A stretch of DNA of 64,000 nt from contig QLIY01000421.1 of NCBI GenBank assembly GCA_003260075.1, positions 1 through 64,000 of the forward strand, written 5' to 3'. Source of the stretch: Phallusia mammillata (taxonomy: Eukaryota; Chordata; Ascidiacea; Phlebobranchia; Ascidiidae). Both the position numbers and the translations under genes were made by a program. The first letter of the stretch is position 1. Every line of letters begins with the position of its first letter. The notes beneath the pieces are model-generated. The model worked only from the letters and a program-made list of their open reading frames with translations. It did no database searches and had not been told where the DNA came from. Positions 25,365-41,100 of the stretch are shown here, piece after piece.

Positions 25365-28300
25365 TGATACACAGCATGTTGTTGCAAAACCACTCACTTT
25401 GCCTACAAGTGAACAGTCAGTAGTAGAAAATGTTCATTAATACATATAGTGGCAAATAACACGTTTTAGACATAAATTGTTATTCTTAGCAAGTTCGACT
25501 GTCCCAAATGTTTTCTTTGGGTATTGTGACACAGTGACAAGTAAATGGATACATTGGAAATGGGCAAATTCTGGAGTAAACTTAGTAAATGTTGATCTTG
25601 ATGACATGTGTCTTACTTCAGCATCCACTTATGATAAAATCATTTTCCAGAAGTGCTCAGAAAGTCTGTCTAGGTAAATACCTTACTTAAAAAAAACGTT
25701 TCAATGTTGCAGTGCATTAATGTTGTAAGGTTCTAGCATTCTTCTATCCATACGTGTAGAGTTTTATGCATGACCAGCGGTGTGACTTGTGACTGCCATA
25801 AATTTGAGTCCTTGTGCTGTCTATGCTCACAAGAGTTGTAATGCTCCTGTTTTCTCGCCCCATGCATTTAGACATTTTAATGTTCCTGTCCAACCAAAAT
25901 AAACTTCTGATTGCCTCCCTTCATGGAGTTTGTAACTTTTAACTGAGCCCCGAAAAACAACTTACTACACAACGATTGTTAGCAGGAGGATATTAAATAA
26001 CATGAAAACAATATATTCATTTTTATGTTGAAATAAAAAGCCTGTTTATTTAAATTGTTGTGTTTCAAGCAATGTTTGTTCGAAAAATTAGATGTCTATA
26101 AACGTATTTGTGTTTACATGAAAACACTTTAAAATCCAGCAAAATTGAACAAAGATGTGATTTTGATGTAATGCAACAGTCAAGGCTGGCAATGTGCCAC
26201 ACACCCATACTTTACCGCAGTGCTTTTATCTGTATTTAAATGCTCTGTCTATTGAATTACTTGTTCCAGGTTGCAAATGTGGAAAATAGTAAAAAAGGAG
26301 AGAGGGTCATTCATAGTCCTGGCACATGATAACAATTATATTATTACCCTTGGCCCAACAATGAACAATATAACCATGGAGTATTCAGTAATTCTAAGCA
26401 ATTTGAATGAATCAAAATGGCAAGCACTAACAACAAGTGGTATGGGAAAATCCTCATTCAAAGCAATGTTTTCAGAATTTTAATTGCTTCTCATGAACAC
26501 AGGTGCTTCTGGTAAGATTTCAATAATGAAGGAATGTTGGCAAGAAGACCAAACAACATATACTGGTAACAGGAGTTGGACCAGAAATGGGTTGTCTTGT
26601 CAATCTTGGAAGGTTCAGTACCCTCGTGTTCATACTCACCAGATAGGAGTAGGTCCATACTGTAGGTAAGTTTATATTGAAGGCATTCAAATAATAAAGT
26701 AAAAAAAAAACAGTTTTAGCATGAACAGCACTAAGGCGACATTAAAAAATTAACTACCTGCAAGGTTATCATAATTCCTGCAATTGTTCCATACAGTTAT
26801 GGATGGGCATTATTCAGCCTCAATGCTGTAATATCTTACCACTGACCTAATTCTGCTCACCAATTAATCATCTTAACTTTTTTGTAGTCATATAACTTGA
26901 TCTATCCTGAAATGTGATCAGATTCCTTTCCAATAACTGACGAGAGTAAATAAAATTGTAGAAATAGATATAAAACAGACTATGTAGCATGCATTTAGTA
27001 GCAGTTATGGCACAACAAGAAGAGAGATCAAATTTGTGTATCGTAGACTGCTTTACTTTTTCTCAAACTGATACTTTACTCCCTGTTTGGTGCTTCAGCC
27101 CTCATAGGGTACACACACTCCTGGTTGAAAATCCTGCCCCTGAATGAAAACATAATAAATCTATTAATTTGCTGCAATTCGATATTAGAAATATACCACT
27201 AACTTACAACTCACTTATAATTTTCAATATATTGTGACATTAGCTTTTAAAAAGATAACAAAAGTGTCTGTGAAATGTAAATTACTGATTTCTAGAAATC
27301 CCCCTAGTTTCAGAGAAGATGATAGCATGACCTGGTGTTATACACTAGATCGAAATGTTGAATGGGAGGAGTGCAAATTCCCTACATGTCCAACCTCACT
27401 GGGTGCTACACTGTCTGTTAAGAGTGGCCGTTGGAAAATCACAGGTGGCACCAAAAAGTTGGGTTATATTTGTGAAGCTGCCCCAGAGTGTATCACCGGT
27501 GCAGGGTTGGATTATTTTGGAACTGTTGATACGAGTCATTCTGGCAAACCCTGCCTTAACTGGGTGCAGAGGCAAAAAGCTGTCGAACAAAGCGGGTTTG
27601 TTATTGCATTTTTTCATGGTTAATATTTTCATTGATGGTTTTACTGGTTTTGTATTCAGTTCATAACAATAACCATATATTGTTGTTGGGAAAAAAAGTT
27701 TTTAGGCTTAACAGAGTTCTTTGTTTTTAAAGCACATAAACCTAATAAAACTATGTTCCAAAGGTGGTAATCATCATTTGAAGGTTGTTGACGAATAATA
27801 TACTTGTAATCTGCGTTCCGAAAATAATGTTTCAATGTTATATATCCTTTAAATTGCCAACTTAATAAGCAGCAGAAAGATAATTACAAGAATGAAAAAT
27901 CTGTATATCCTGTAACTTTTTAGAATAGGACTTACAGCACCAAACCACACCTTTTGCCGAAATCCCAACAATGACAAATCTCCCTGGTGTTGGATAAGTA
28001 ACTTTGAAAAGGAGTATTGCAGCCACATACAGAAATGTCCTGTCAGATGCCCAGATCCACCAACTGCTCCCTTCAGGTATTTAATGTAAAAAAAAGAAAA
28101 AAATTGAGTACAGTAAACTTTACTTCAATCAGATTCGGTAAATCTAGATCTTTGTCTAATTTGGACAAAACTTTAGGTACATATGATTTCTTGTTTTGTA
28201 AGGCTTTAACTAATCAACATAAATTAATCTGAATCTGCAACAAAATTTTTGAAAAAAAGTAAAATAACACTGCATATTTTACAAGTATTGGTATTAGACA

Positions 28301-31300
28301 TTTTTAAAGCAATACGTTAAAACAAAGTTGCTTTTTGTTGTTAGTAAAACATTATCAATTGATTGCAATATACCATGTTAAAACTTATCATTTTAGAACT
28401 CATGTCAGTGGTATGTGGAATTCTGCACCAGGTCATGGTTACGCAAATGGTTCCACATTGTTGTATGAATGTGACAGTGGTTTTTACAGAACCAAAAACC
28501 CCTCTTATGACCTAATATGCTTACAAGTATGTACTAACAACAAAAAACATTACTATACACAGCATTTTTACAACTATTTTGAATAATGTGTGCTACAAAT
28601 ACAGTTAATGATATAACCAATTTGCAATTAACAGGATTATGCGATTATCCAGTTGTTTATATTAACGAATTGCTGCAGTTGGTATTTCCGATCACTCTGC
28701 AATTAAACAAATTATGTGATTAAGCAGTCTGTAGTTAACAGATTGGTCTCTATACATCAAAAGTTAAAAACAGTGTGGATAAAAATTAAAACAAATTTAG
28801 GTTTCAAATTGAAAGTGAATTTTGAGTTTGTCATTTGAAGTTTGTTTTACTTGCATGGTTTCAGGGCAATTGGGAGGGAAGTGCACCATCCTGTAAAATT
28901 AAGGTTTGTTCCCTTAAACATGATACTGTCATAAATGCATCACCAACTAATGGAAGATTGTCGGTACCAGTAAATGGAATAAGTACCTTCAGGTAATCAG
29001 AGAGCATTGTTTTAGTTTTAGCGAAAATATAAATTTAGTCGCACACCATCATCACAATAGCTTTCTGGTGTGGGTATTTAAAAAGTTAAAAAATGCTTTT
29101 ACAATTTTTTTGTACAACTTTATTGGGACCTTGTAAAAAAATCCAGTAATCCTGCTTGCATAAAATTAATTTGTTTTCTTAGAACATTTATAAATGAAGT
29201 AATAATACATTTGGTGTTGGGTGTGGCTGACCTAAACAATAATCATGTTGCACACAACAACATAGCTTGATTAGGAAAGAAAACAAACAAAGAAAACATT
29301 GTTTTCTAGCAACAAAACGAGTATAAAATGTTATGTTCAGAGTGTGTCTTTCATAACCCTTCTAAAATCAGTGACTGCGCCTGTGTTTAGGTGTGACCCA
29401 GGCAAGCTTGTAGATTCTGGTATGGATGAAATTTCTTTTAAGTGCATTGGTGAAGGTGTTTGGTCCACCGATAGACTCCCTGTAAGACTGCTTTATGTTG
29501 ACCATAAGCACATTACAAACCTATCACACATTTCATGTATTCCACCATGCCCGTTTGGATACATTGTAGCTGCACACTGGTGTATCAAGGTAAGGTATCA
29601 ACAGTTTGCTTACCAGTAGGGTTCTGCAAGACCAAGTTAAAACATTGTGAACTGTCTGCAGATAGCTTTATAGCTGGCTGGTGAATTTCCACTCAATGTC
29701 ACATATGAAACCAAAATAAATCAAATTGATAATGAAATCTGGATTTAATAAAGGATAAATAATGAAGGAGGGTCTTTATTTTTTAATCTACAAATGTCCA
29801 ATAATCCTGGATTTTTGAGTCTGGATTTTTGGGCAGTGCATCATTTTTTCTTGAGAGTTTTTATACTTTGGAGTGCCTGTTGGGAAATTTTGAATAAGTT
29901 TTTCCGATTGCTTTGTATTGTTCCCAGGTAGTTCGTAATGATCTGATGTATGGAGTTCACAGTGACAGTTTGCAGTGCCCAGAACCTGCACGTACCATTC
30001 CAATTGATGCCATAAATATGCCAGAAATCCCAGCAATGCTTAGTTTTATGAAAGAGCGGTTTCAAATTCAGGCATTGAGTAATGAGCTAGTAATATCAGG
30101 CAGTTCTACAAAAGTACACAACGTTACCTTCAGGTAAAGGCCATTGCACTTAGGGACCATAATCCAATAGCTTGTTATGTTCTGTAATTTACAGATCAAC
30201 CATGACAAATGAGGTAATAAAAGATTCAAACTATTTCAAGGCCGGTTTTTATATTGCTTCCAAAAATGATGTCGCAAATTTAAGCTATTGTTTACAAGCT
30301 CAAACCCCATTAAAGGTGCAAAGATTGAATATATACTCGGTGCTCTATTTTTATATGAATTTTTGTTGTAGTTTGTTAAATGTCCTGAGGCTTATAACGA
30401 CACTGAGTTTCTCTTCAAGTGGGCTTCTGCATACCATTTAATGCATATTAGCTCTGGAAAATGCTTATCAGGTATCAAGATGTGATGGTGTGTATTACAT
30501 TTAGTAGATGTATCATAGTTTGCCAATAGGACGTGGCATCAATTTGATATCTTTAGTTTATTTCAATTTGTTGCTGGTTTTTGAAATGTTAACACTATCA
30601 TAAGTAAGCTGCACCACTTTAACACTTATTCAGAGTTTAATTTTCAAGCAAAGGTAAAATATTGGCCAGGTTCAATGCTTATTTCATATGAAATTGATTT
30701 TGAGTTTTAACTAAGCAGTAACACTATAATGCCATGACAAAGTAATGTCTGATAGCAGTAAGAAATGTTTAGGCAAATGATCAATGTAAGTAAACTATAA
30801 GTGTGTTGGGGTCAAAATTGAGCCAGGCATAAGTGTATGAATATAAAATAGCTACAAAAAAATTGTAGCAAAGACTTTAAAATGGAAATGAATGAACACT
30901 GTTGTTGTTGTTATTTTTATGTAAAAATAAATGCTGACAGCATAATAACAGCTCAACTTTTCAAATTTCAGGACAAACTATAGGCTTAAGAATATTCCTA
31001 GCTACATGTGACCTTGGCAGTAAGGTCCAGCGATGGACATGTGGCAGTAAAAGCTCGTTGCAACTGGTTGTTGCAAATGATAACCAGGAATACATCAGCC
31101 TGTTTGTTGCTAGTGGAATAGCATATATGGCAGTCTCAAATGTACCACTTGCGTCTTGTCCCACATGCTTTGGTGAATTTTATGGAAGGGCGGAATTGGT
31201 GGTTGCCCAAGGTTTGTGGTATTTCTGAAATTTTAATCAGTTTGGATTGAGGGGGTAGAATTCTGGTTGTGCCTGAAAATATACTGATTTTTAAGTATTT

Positions 31301-33616
31301 AAAAACGTGCATTACACAGAAAAAAATTATTTAACACAAAAATGCCAGTGCAATATATTTTCAACGATTAGTTTTGATGTTCCGACATTTTGTATTGCTA
31401 TCAAACTATGTTTTAGATAGCACAGCCAAATAGTTTGTTTTTTGTATAAGTTGGTATAAAAGTAAATAATTAAAAAAATATATATGTCAACAATTTAAAT
31501 ATTTTCAACAGACTATAGGTTGTCACTTTGTAACGAGATCTTTAGACCACGGTCTGCTGTGTATCAAATCTCCTGCTATCCTCAAGATGCACAGAACCTG
31601 ACACATACTGCAAATTGTACCCAGAATGACACACAAGCTGCCTGCTCTAGTGGAAGTGGTTTCCCTGTTGCAGACAAAACGGATTTGTCCACGCTTGCAG
31701 TAGCAGACACTGTAAGGAATTCATTTTACAACGCTAGGTTACTGAAGAAAACAATTTATCTGGATGTACTTAATATTTTATATTTGTGTGGTTAGACTTC
31801 ATAACTTTTCAATTCTGCCAATATCTGTCATACTATGTTGTAAGATTTTTTGTTAAAAAATGACTTGACGCAACAAATGTTAAGAAACGCTGCAAAAATA
31901 CAACAAACATTTTTTGTCGCCAAGATGATACATAGCTGTGATTGTGGCTGGACGGAAAATGGCACTACACCATACTCAGCAAAACAACATGACACATGTG
32001 GTGGTAGTGCTGCCCCCTCCCTCCCTGACATAGCTGCCTGTTCTGGTGGGTCACCTACATCTTCATGGTGCAAAACTGACATCAACATGACTATAAGTAA
32101 ACCTCCCGTGTACAAAGGATGTCTTATGATGACTAAATCCTTGTCATCTGGTCTAATGCAAGGTTTGTCAAAAAATATCAGTTAGTTGTACAATTGGTAA
32201 TAATTGAATACAATGAACATATGGCATAAAACTATTTGCTAAAATACAAAGAATGTCTTATAAACAACATTTGAATTTTAAACAAGAAAAAACTTATATG
32301 ACCTGTTTGTATGCAGTAATCGAAGCATCATGTGATGCAAGGGTCACTGAAAGGCTGTGTGCTGTTCAGGCCAAATTTACTTGCCCTCTGCCTCGTTACT
32401 ACATAGAAGAAGGCAATCGGACTTCACCCAGCTTCACCCTTGTGATGGCTGGTGCAACATATAACGTAAACTTAATACAACTTTAAAATGAATTATAATG
32501 TTAATTAGGCTCAAACTTGTTTGATTTTTGGTGGGTTTAATTAGGTACACAATTCATGGTTTGAAAAATTCTTACCAGAAACAAACGAGTCAGTATGTTA
32601 GTACAAGAAATGATGTTTTTACAGCAACTTATGTCATTCTCAAATAAACAAATGTAAGAAGCGAGTTAAACCTCCTCTTTTTGCTTGTTTTTACTCCCTT
32701 TTTGTTTGAGAATGAAAAAAATATTCTAAATTACTGGCTTGTTTGTTTCTGATAAGGATTTTTAATTAGTCCCAATACATACATTAGCACAGTTTTTACG
32801 GAGTAGATCACTGAGCCGCAACCTCCAGTTGGTTTTGTGTATGGATCTAAAATTCAGTACACCTGCCATGATGGGTTTCAGTTTCCGAATGGACAAAGCA
32901 AAAAAACACTAGAGTGCCTGAAAAATGGACGTTGGTCTGAAGACCTAAGGTCGGTCTTTTTCTCAGCAATGCTTCTTTTTGCCCTTATAGTGACCTCCCT
33001 TTCGTTTAGGTTTGTTTCATGTGTATCAAGATTTTGTCCAAGACCCAAGGATCCTGCCTATGCTGTTCCTCTTTCATTGCCTCTGGTAGGTTAATTTTTC
33101 CTGGTCTTTTTCTTTTTTTTTTCTATATTTTTTCCTAATTCACAAATAAATGCTTAGATCTGGAAATATAACTAGGTTTAAAATTAAAGTTAGGTTTTCT
33201 TTGAGAAAATCTGCTGTATACATTCTTAAAATAGAATTATGTGTAAATGTTGTAAGGGGAAGTTTATTTCTGTAAACAGTAGACCCAGACCTAAGATGAA
33301 GTTTTGTTAAAAACATAACAGGACGAGATCAAATGTTTTAACTATTATAAAAATTATAAAAACTAGCTCACACTTATTACAGATGATTTAAGGATAACGC
33401 ATTTAGAAATCTATTTTGTCGATAAAATGTCAGTCTGAGAATTGTAATTTCAGGGGTTTTACACAAATGAAATCTAACCTTATTTCGGGGGGGGGGAAAA
33501 TAATATGTTTGTAAATTATTTTGTAAAAAAATTGTAATCAAAGCCATGATCATAAAAACTTTTTTCCTTTTTTTCTCACAGCTTGACAACCAAATTATTA
33601 CTGGCATAAAGGTTGT

Positions 33617-33674
<58 letters not shown>

Positions 33675-35070
33675 ACAAGTACCTGTAATAAGTATGGGGA
33701 ATGGCAGCCTCCGATCAGTACCTGTCAAACAATGAGCTGCCCAGCACCACCACATGTTGAAGGACTAGCATATTCTGGCAATTCATTTCGACTCCACAGC
33801 ACCGTTTCCTACAGGTGATTGTAATTGGTTTCAGATTTTCAAGTTGGTATACAATCTGTAGCAAATTTTATAGCTGTGGATTTCTTTTTTTTGTGATCAT
33901 CAATGTGTTATATTTTTATGCCAATAAAGTAATAAAGGTTGAACATCTTTGATTTTGAAACAAATAATCATGTAAAATTGGTCCAGTATATGTCCTAATA
34001 CAGACCAAATACTTGCATGAAAAATCTACCTGTTCAGAATTAGGAACTTACCCATAATCCTTTTTTCTATTTTTGTTTTTGTTGATTGAAATGACAAATG
34101 TCAGTTAGTTGTTGAAAGCAAAATTTATTCTTGATTATAAACATTCATCAGTTGAGTTTTCATCCTAACGCTTCTCTTGTACGATCTAAACATACCAACA
34201 CTGAGGCTCAAAAGATCCATACCTTGCAATTTGTTTAAATCACAGGTGCTTGTATGGAAGTCACCTTGTAACCGTAGGTGGTGAAACAGCTGACCAAAGT
34301 ATTCAAACTTGTCATGCATCTGGCACTTGGATTCCCAACCCTCTTCTGCTGAGCTGTGAATCAACAGTTTGTCCCAATGTACCCGGGGGGGGGGCTTCTC
34401 TTGTACGATGTAAACATACCAACAATGAGGCTCAAAAGATCCATACCTTGCAATTTGATTTAATCACAGGTGCTTGTATGGGAGTCACCTTGTAACCGTA
34501 GGGGGTGAAACAGCTGACCAAAGTATTCATACTTGTCATGCATCTGGCACTTGGATTCCAAACCCTCTTCTGCTGAGCTGTGAATCAACAGTTTGTCCCA
34601 ATGTACCCAACGTTATTAGCAGAGATGGAAAAGGGTAAGAAGGAAATAAATGCAGAACACGTTGAGTTGAGTTTCTTTTGCTTGGTAAAACCACATAAAA
34701 GGCACAATGGCACTGGACAATCACCAAGCTGGAAATAGCTGCGCAAGGTTGAAATGAAATGGCCCTTGCATTTTATTTTAAATGTTATCAGGCCATATGA
34801 CAAAGTTTGCTGACCCTTGGTCTAAAACAGAGGTCACCAATATTTTTTCAAAGGGGGCCAGATTAGTTTAAAAGTGCCGCTTAGTTTACAAGCCCTCGCA
34901 CCGTCTGTTTCAAACTTGACCCATCAGTCCACTTTAACATTTTTTCCACTTTAATTGGACCGTGTTATCATCCTATTACACCAGGTAAAATTAATCAATT
35001 AATGCTATGTGTCAGGAACATTTTTGCATGGAGTAAATTATTTTTTGATTGTAAGAAAGTTATCAATATG

Positions 35071-35132
<62 letters not shown>

Positions 35133-38100
35133 AAAATAAAATTACTATTAATTATAACATAACATTTAAAGCATAAAAATGTCAACACAAATGTGTTTTT
35201 GTGTTCAATTATCTACAATATTTATTTATTTTTGTCAGGGTTGGTCAGGCAATAAAAATTGGATGTTTGCATGGAGATTCAATTTACAATAAGACAGAAC
35301 GACAAACAGTAACTGAAATTAAAGCAGTGTGCAATACTGCTGGCAGGTATTGTTGACAAATGCTTTGTCAATAATGTTAGTGTGTTGGTACATAAAACAT
35401 ATTGTTATACTGTGTGATAAACTCTTTTCAAAAAGTAAATCATACCCAAACACCCAATCTATGTCTAACATGTCATTACATGCTAGTGTACAAATTACAA
35501 TTAATATTATTTTGAATTAACAGTCATAAAAACTGCATTTAAATTTAGATTCTTTATAACCTTCTATTATGTGGTATTATTTGCAACATAACAAAACATG
35601 TATAAAACAGTTGGGAACCATCGGTGGATGACATTTCATGTGGCTACACCCCCTGCACAAAGCAAATCGGCAAAGTTGAGAATGCTAGACTGACAATGTG
35701 GTGGAACACTGAACTAGAATATATTAACAACAAAGAGATACCTGTACACAATGCATATGCTGAGCACCAGTGCTACAAGGGCTATCACTCTGTACATTCC
35801 TTCAGGTACATTTGTGGCGATGTTTGGTATAGACATTTTTTTAGCATTGGGTTAAGTGATTAAATATATACGGGGCAACAATAAAAAGTGTCTATGTATT
35901 GTTAATACAAAATGCATTTTACAGGTTGTATGTTTCTCTTCTCCTTTATTTAACCTTTACAGTTTGCAGATTGTAGAGACTGGCGATACCTTTTTGAGTC
36001 AGAAAGTATTTGCTACCACTTACATTTATTGTTATTGTTTTTTCTTAAATAGTCAGTTAATCTATAAATAACAATAGTCTAATTAGGTAAACAATCAGTG
36101 GTGGATTCCATTTTTTTGACAGCCGGTTCTATCACAAAAGTCACATAAAGTCCATTAACAGCAACCAGTAATGATAACCGGTTCGCTGATCTCATAAAAT
36201 TCCGTGAGACGGTTCTATAGAACCGGTGCAAACTGGCTGAATCCCACCACTGTAAACAATGCATTTTTGTGTTTTATTTTCAATTTTGTATGCATTCTTA
36301 CAGTGCAAAGTTTACATTTTTGTGTGCCATTATTTTTTCAAGTGCCCTGATACTCTTGAGCATATTGTCATTTTTTACCCTAAAAAAACACTGATACATA
36401 AAAAAAATATTTTAACAAAAGTTTGTGTTAGCTTATCAACAAGTCTATTTCCCAGGGTGTTTCTCACTACTCACTGCCATGGTGGCTGCCTGAAAGGAAA
36501 TTCAGTGACAAGAAAGGTGTTTGCTGCTGAAAAGGAATTGTGCACAGTAGGAGATGATGCTGAGTTGCTGTGGAGATGGTATCCATGGAACACCACATTA
36601 CTACAACATGTCGCATCTGGAATGTGCCTCACATCGTCACGGCCAGGTGCAGATGTTCTACACTTGGGATTTGCTTCAGTTCGTCTGGAGTTATGTGATC
36701 CTGAAAGTTCAAGACAGGTAAAAAAAAGTTCCAGAAAGTGACCAGACCTTTTTAAACTAAATCTTACTCCCCTCTTGAACTGTTATATTTACATCACATG
36801 GAATTTTTCATTTAAAACGTAATGTATCCAGCATGTTATTTTTTAAGCTGTGGAAATGTTATGCCATCAATGGAATCGATAGATATGTGGGTTTAGCAGT
36901 AATTCACATGGATCAAGTTGTTACATTAGAATATACTCCTACACAAGAAAGCATTATTGTCTCAGCAAGTCTGCCAGATATTTCGGCTGAATGGGGCTTA
37001 AGTGACAAAACAGGTAAATAAAAATTTTATGCAATAATTTTCTTTTGAAAGCATCGATCGTACCTCAGACTAGAGATGGGACAAAACTGCTTAGCATACT
37101 GCATGTGGATGGCTATTCCAAGTATTTTTGCATCAACAATAAATTAGTTGGGTACTTTTTGTTCAAATTTTTGTGTTTTCACATTTGACTGGGGGGGGGG
37201 TACTAGAGATGGGACAAAACTGCTTAGCATACTGCATGTGGATGGTTATTCCAAGTATTTTCGTATCACACAACAATATATTAGTTGGGTACTTTTTGTT
37301 CAAATTTTTGTGTTTTCACATTTGACTGGGGGGGGGGGGGGGGGGGGGGGGTATATTAATTTATCTATCAACAGTATTGAATTAAATGGCAGTACCCAAT
37401 ATTTTAGTACTTTACCAGACCTGGGCTTAGTGTGTTTTGTAACAAGATGCTGATCTTACAGTAGTTAATATTCGTCACATTACATCATGACATTTTAGCA
37501 ATTTGTGATGGACGGGAATCTGTTCTTGCAATTAAAGTCAAATGTGCCAGAAATGGTGTTTGGGTTCCAAACAATGATGATATTGAATGCATCGCAACAT
37601 TTTGTAAATTTCCCACCAGAAGAGATCTAAATTACGAACCAAGACTGGCAAATGGCGGTAAGAGGCCGTGTCCTAATCCACATTTCATATATCTCCCCTG
37701 ATGTCTATTACCTTTTTTATCATTTTTTAGATGTAATTAAATTGGAGCAAATTCGTGGTACAATGGAATTTGGAAGTACCTTGTCTGTTTCGTGTATTGA
37801 GGGGCTAAAGCCCAGGGATGCATCTTCAAATACATTTACATGTAGTGATGCTGGAATTTGGAATCCTTCTCTATCAAGCTTCATGTGTGATCAAATCTTC
37901 TGTGATCCACTGAGTATTCCAAATGCTCATCTGCTGTTAAGTGAGATTTTGAAGTTAAATGTACACTTTTCAAAAAAATTTTAAGCGGTGGTTTATGATC
38001 TATTCTGAATGGTATTTCACAACTGAAAATTAAAAAAACTACAATCTTTATCCCTTGGTAATAGCATATATTGCATTTGCCGCCATATGTTTTAGCTTTA

Positions 38101-41100
38101 AAACTACAAGACTTCACAATTTGAAAATTAAATATACTTGCCTAAAACAAGTCACAAAATGTGGAAAAAAGTTTTCAAAATTCATGACTTGCCAGGAAAA
38201 TTATGGTTAAACATTCAATGACAACTTTATTGCTTGGCCTCAAGACCATCAATGTTTAGTTCTAACTTGTTGGTATTGGTACCAATCTATTTACCAGTAT
38301 TTTTGGTTAAAGTCAATTCTTGCCATGTTATTGTTGCCCAGACACTACATGGGCTTACAGGTCCAAGGTCAAGGTGATTTGTTCCAAGGGAATGTGGTTT
38401 GAAGATTTGAAGTCACCAGTAAGGATTGTTACTTGTGCTGGTGCTGGAGAATGGTCAGTACATCCAGACCTAATCAACTGCGTGACCATTCAGTGTTCTG
38501 TGCAACCACCATTGTCAGACAAGGCAATAATTGCCTCTGTTGGCGATTATCATTCATATGATGATGCTGTAAGTGTCAGTTGCTTGAAAGAGTTCATCAC
38601 TTTTTTGGAAGCAAACAACATGTTTGCCTTTTCAGAGTGCAAAAAAACATTTTTTTTCTGAACAATTGTTTTAAACAACGTTATTGATAATATTAAAAGT
38701 TTTTCCCCTTTAGATTAAACTAATTTTTCCAGTTCAAAGTTCAATTATCACAGTAAAAAAATTACACATCATATATTTGTCAAAGGGGGGGGGGGATATC
38801 CCAAATGCTCATCTGCTGTTAAGTGAGATTTTGAAGTAACATGTACACTTTTCAAAACTGGATTTTAAGCGGTGGTTTTTGGTCTATTCTGAATGGTATT
38901 TCACAACTGAAAATTTAAAAAGCTACAATATTTAATTGTACATTGACAATTTTAAGGGGTTGGAAACTTAAAACCAATTAATGTTTGGGTTATTATCCTT
39001 TGTTTAAAGCATATATTGCATTTCCCGTCTATGTTTTTTAACTCTAAAACTACAAGACTTTACAATTTTATCATATGATTTAAATATGCTTGCCTGAAAA
39101 AACTCACTAAATGTGGAAAAAAGTTTTACAATTTATGACTTACCAGGAAAATTTTGTCAAACATTCAATGACAACAGTATTGCTTGGCCTCAAAATCATC
39201 CATATTCTCTACTGATCTGTTGGTACCAATCCTTTAACCAGTATTTTTTGTCAAAGACAATTCTTGCCATGTAACCGGATCTGTTATTGTTGCCCAGACA
39301 CCACATGGGCTTACAAGTCCAAAGTCAAGGTGATTTGTTCCAAGGGAATGTGGTTTGAAGATTTGAAGTCACCAGTAAGGATTGCTACTTGTGCTGGTAC
39401 TGGAGAATGGTCAATACATCCAACCCTAATCAAATGCATGACCATTCAGTGTTCTGTGCAACCACCATTGTCCGACAAGGCAGTAATTGCTTCTGATGGC
39501 GATTATCATTCATATGATGATGCTGTAAGTGTCAGTTGCTTAAAAGAGTTTATCGGTTTTGTTATCTGTTTAGTGCAGGGGTGTACGCACCCCCAAGGGG
39601 CGCCAGAACTGTTCTTAGGGGGTGCGGTAATGCTAAATCATTAAGGTTGGTTAGGTCTATTCTATACAAATACAAAAACCCAGGGGGTGCGAAAATTGGT
39701 TGGTGATTTGGTGCAGAAAATAAAAAAAGGTTAGGAACCACTGGTTTAGTGGAAGCAAACAACATTTTTGCTTTTTCTGAGTACAAAAAATCATTTAAAA
39801 AATCACAAAAAAATCCAATCATTAAAAAAATTGTCGTAATTGATAATTTAAAAGTTTTTCCCCTTTAGACTAAATTCATTTTTCTAGTTCAAAATGAAAT
39901 TTACACAGGAAAAAGAATTACACATCATATATTTGTCAAAGATACAATTGACAGTTGTATGAAAGTAGCCACTGGTATCTTTTCCATTTACAGAGAATAC
40001 TGAGATGCGAGCCTGGTTACTGGTTTGGCATGCGACAGATGACGGCAATAGTTAGATGCTCTGCCACTGGTCTATGGCAACCAAATGTCACATGCGAGAG
40101 AATCCAGTGTGCCAATCCTCCTCCATATATTCGGATGGCTCGCATGTTTTCTGGAAGCCGTATAGCATGGAGAATCGGATCTGAGGTGTTTGAAAAATAT
40201 ATTGAAAGTAGTAAATCAGTAAAGCCAGTTATTACATAAAAATTTTTTGTGGTCCTTACATTTTTTTAACAAACCACATCTGATTGTAGCAATTAGCTTG
40301 AGCAATAAACATGAATATAAAAGTTAAATCATTTAAATTTATGCCTTAATTGAAAGTGGAGAATCAATGAAAGCAATGATTTGATTTTTCATGGACCAGT
40401 TTAGTTATTCTATCTATTTTAGACAAATTAAAGTTTTGTTTCATGCAGGCAGCATATAAATGCATTCATGGGCACCACTTCATCGGCACTTACAACACAA
40501 CTTTTGTTACAACATGTCAAAACAATGGGGAATGGTATCCAGACCCCACTCTTACTGCCTGTCACCTGCATGGCTGTCCACCAGTCAGTGAACTGAAATC
40601 ACAAAATCCACATGCTGGAATACTAGGTTAGTGTATGGAGCACATTTTCATCACTGATAATAATCATGTGTCAAACTGTTTAATACAAGCGAACTCAGTT
40701 TGGTCATCATACATTTTTTTAAACAAAATCACAGTCAGTGTTTCACTTTTACGATTTGAAACCCAACGAGTGTTTTTAGGTTGGGGGGGGGGTATGTGTC
40801 AAACTGTTTAATACAAGCGAACTCAGTTTGGTCATCATAAAAATGTTTAAACAAATTCACATTCAGTGTTTCACTTTTACGATTTGAAACCCAACGAGTG
40901 TTTTTAGGTTTAGGGTGCTTTATACTGCTAATTTCGCTACAAGTGATCAATATTCTTGAATCTTAAACAGGGGTTTATTCCGCATAGTTTCCTTAGAGTA
41001 AGCCAATACAGTACATTTAAACTTTTAACCAGAATCTCCCAGCTGATTGCTTGTTGGATGAAGACTGTAATGAACCTTATGCTTATTGATTCAAATTTAT

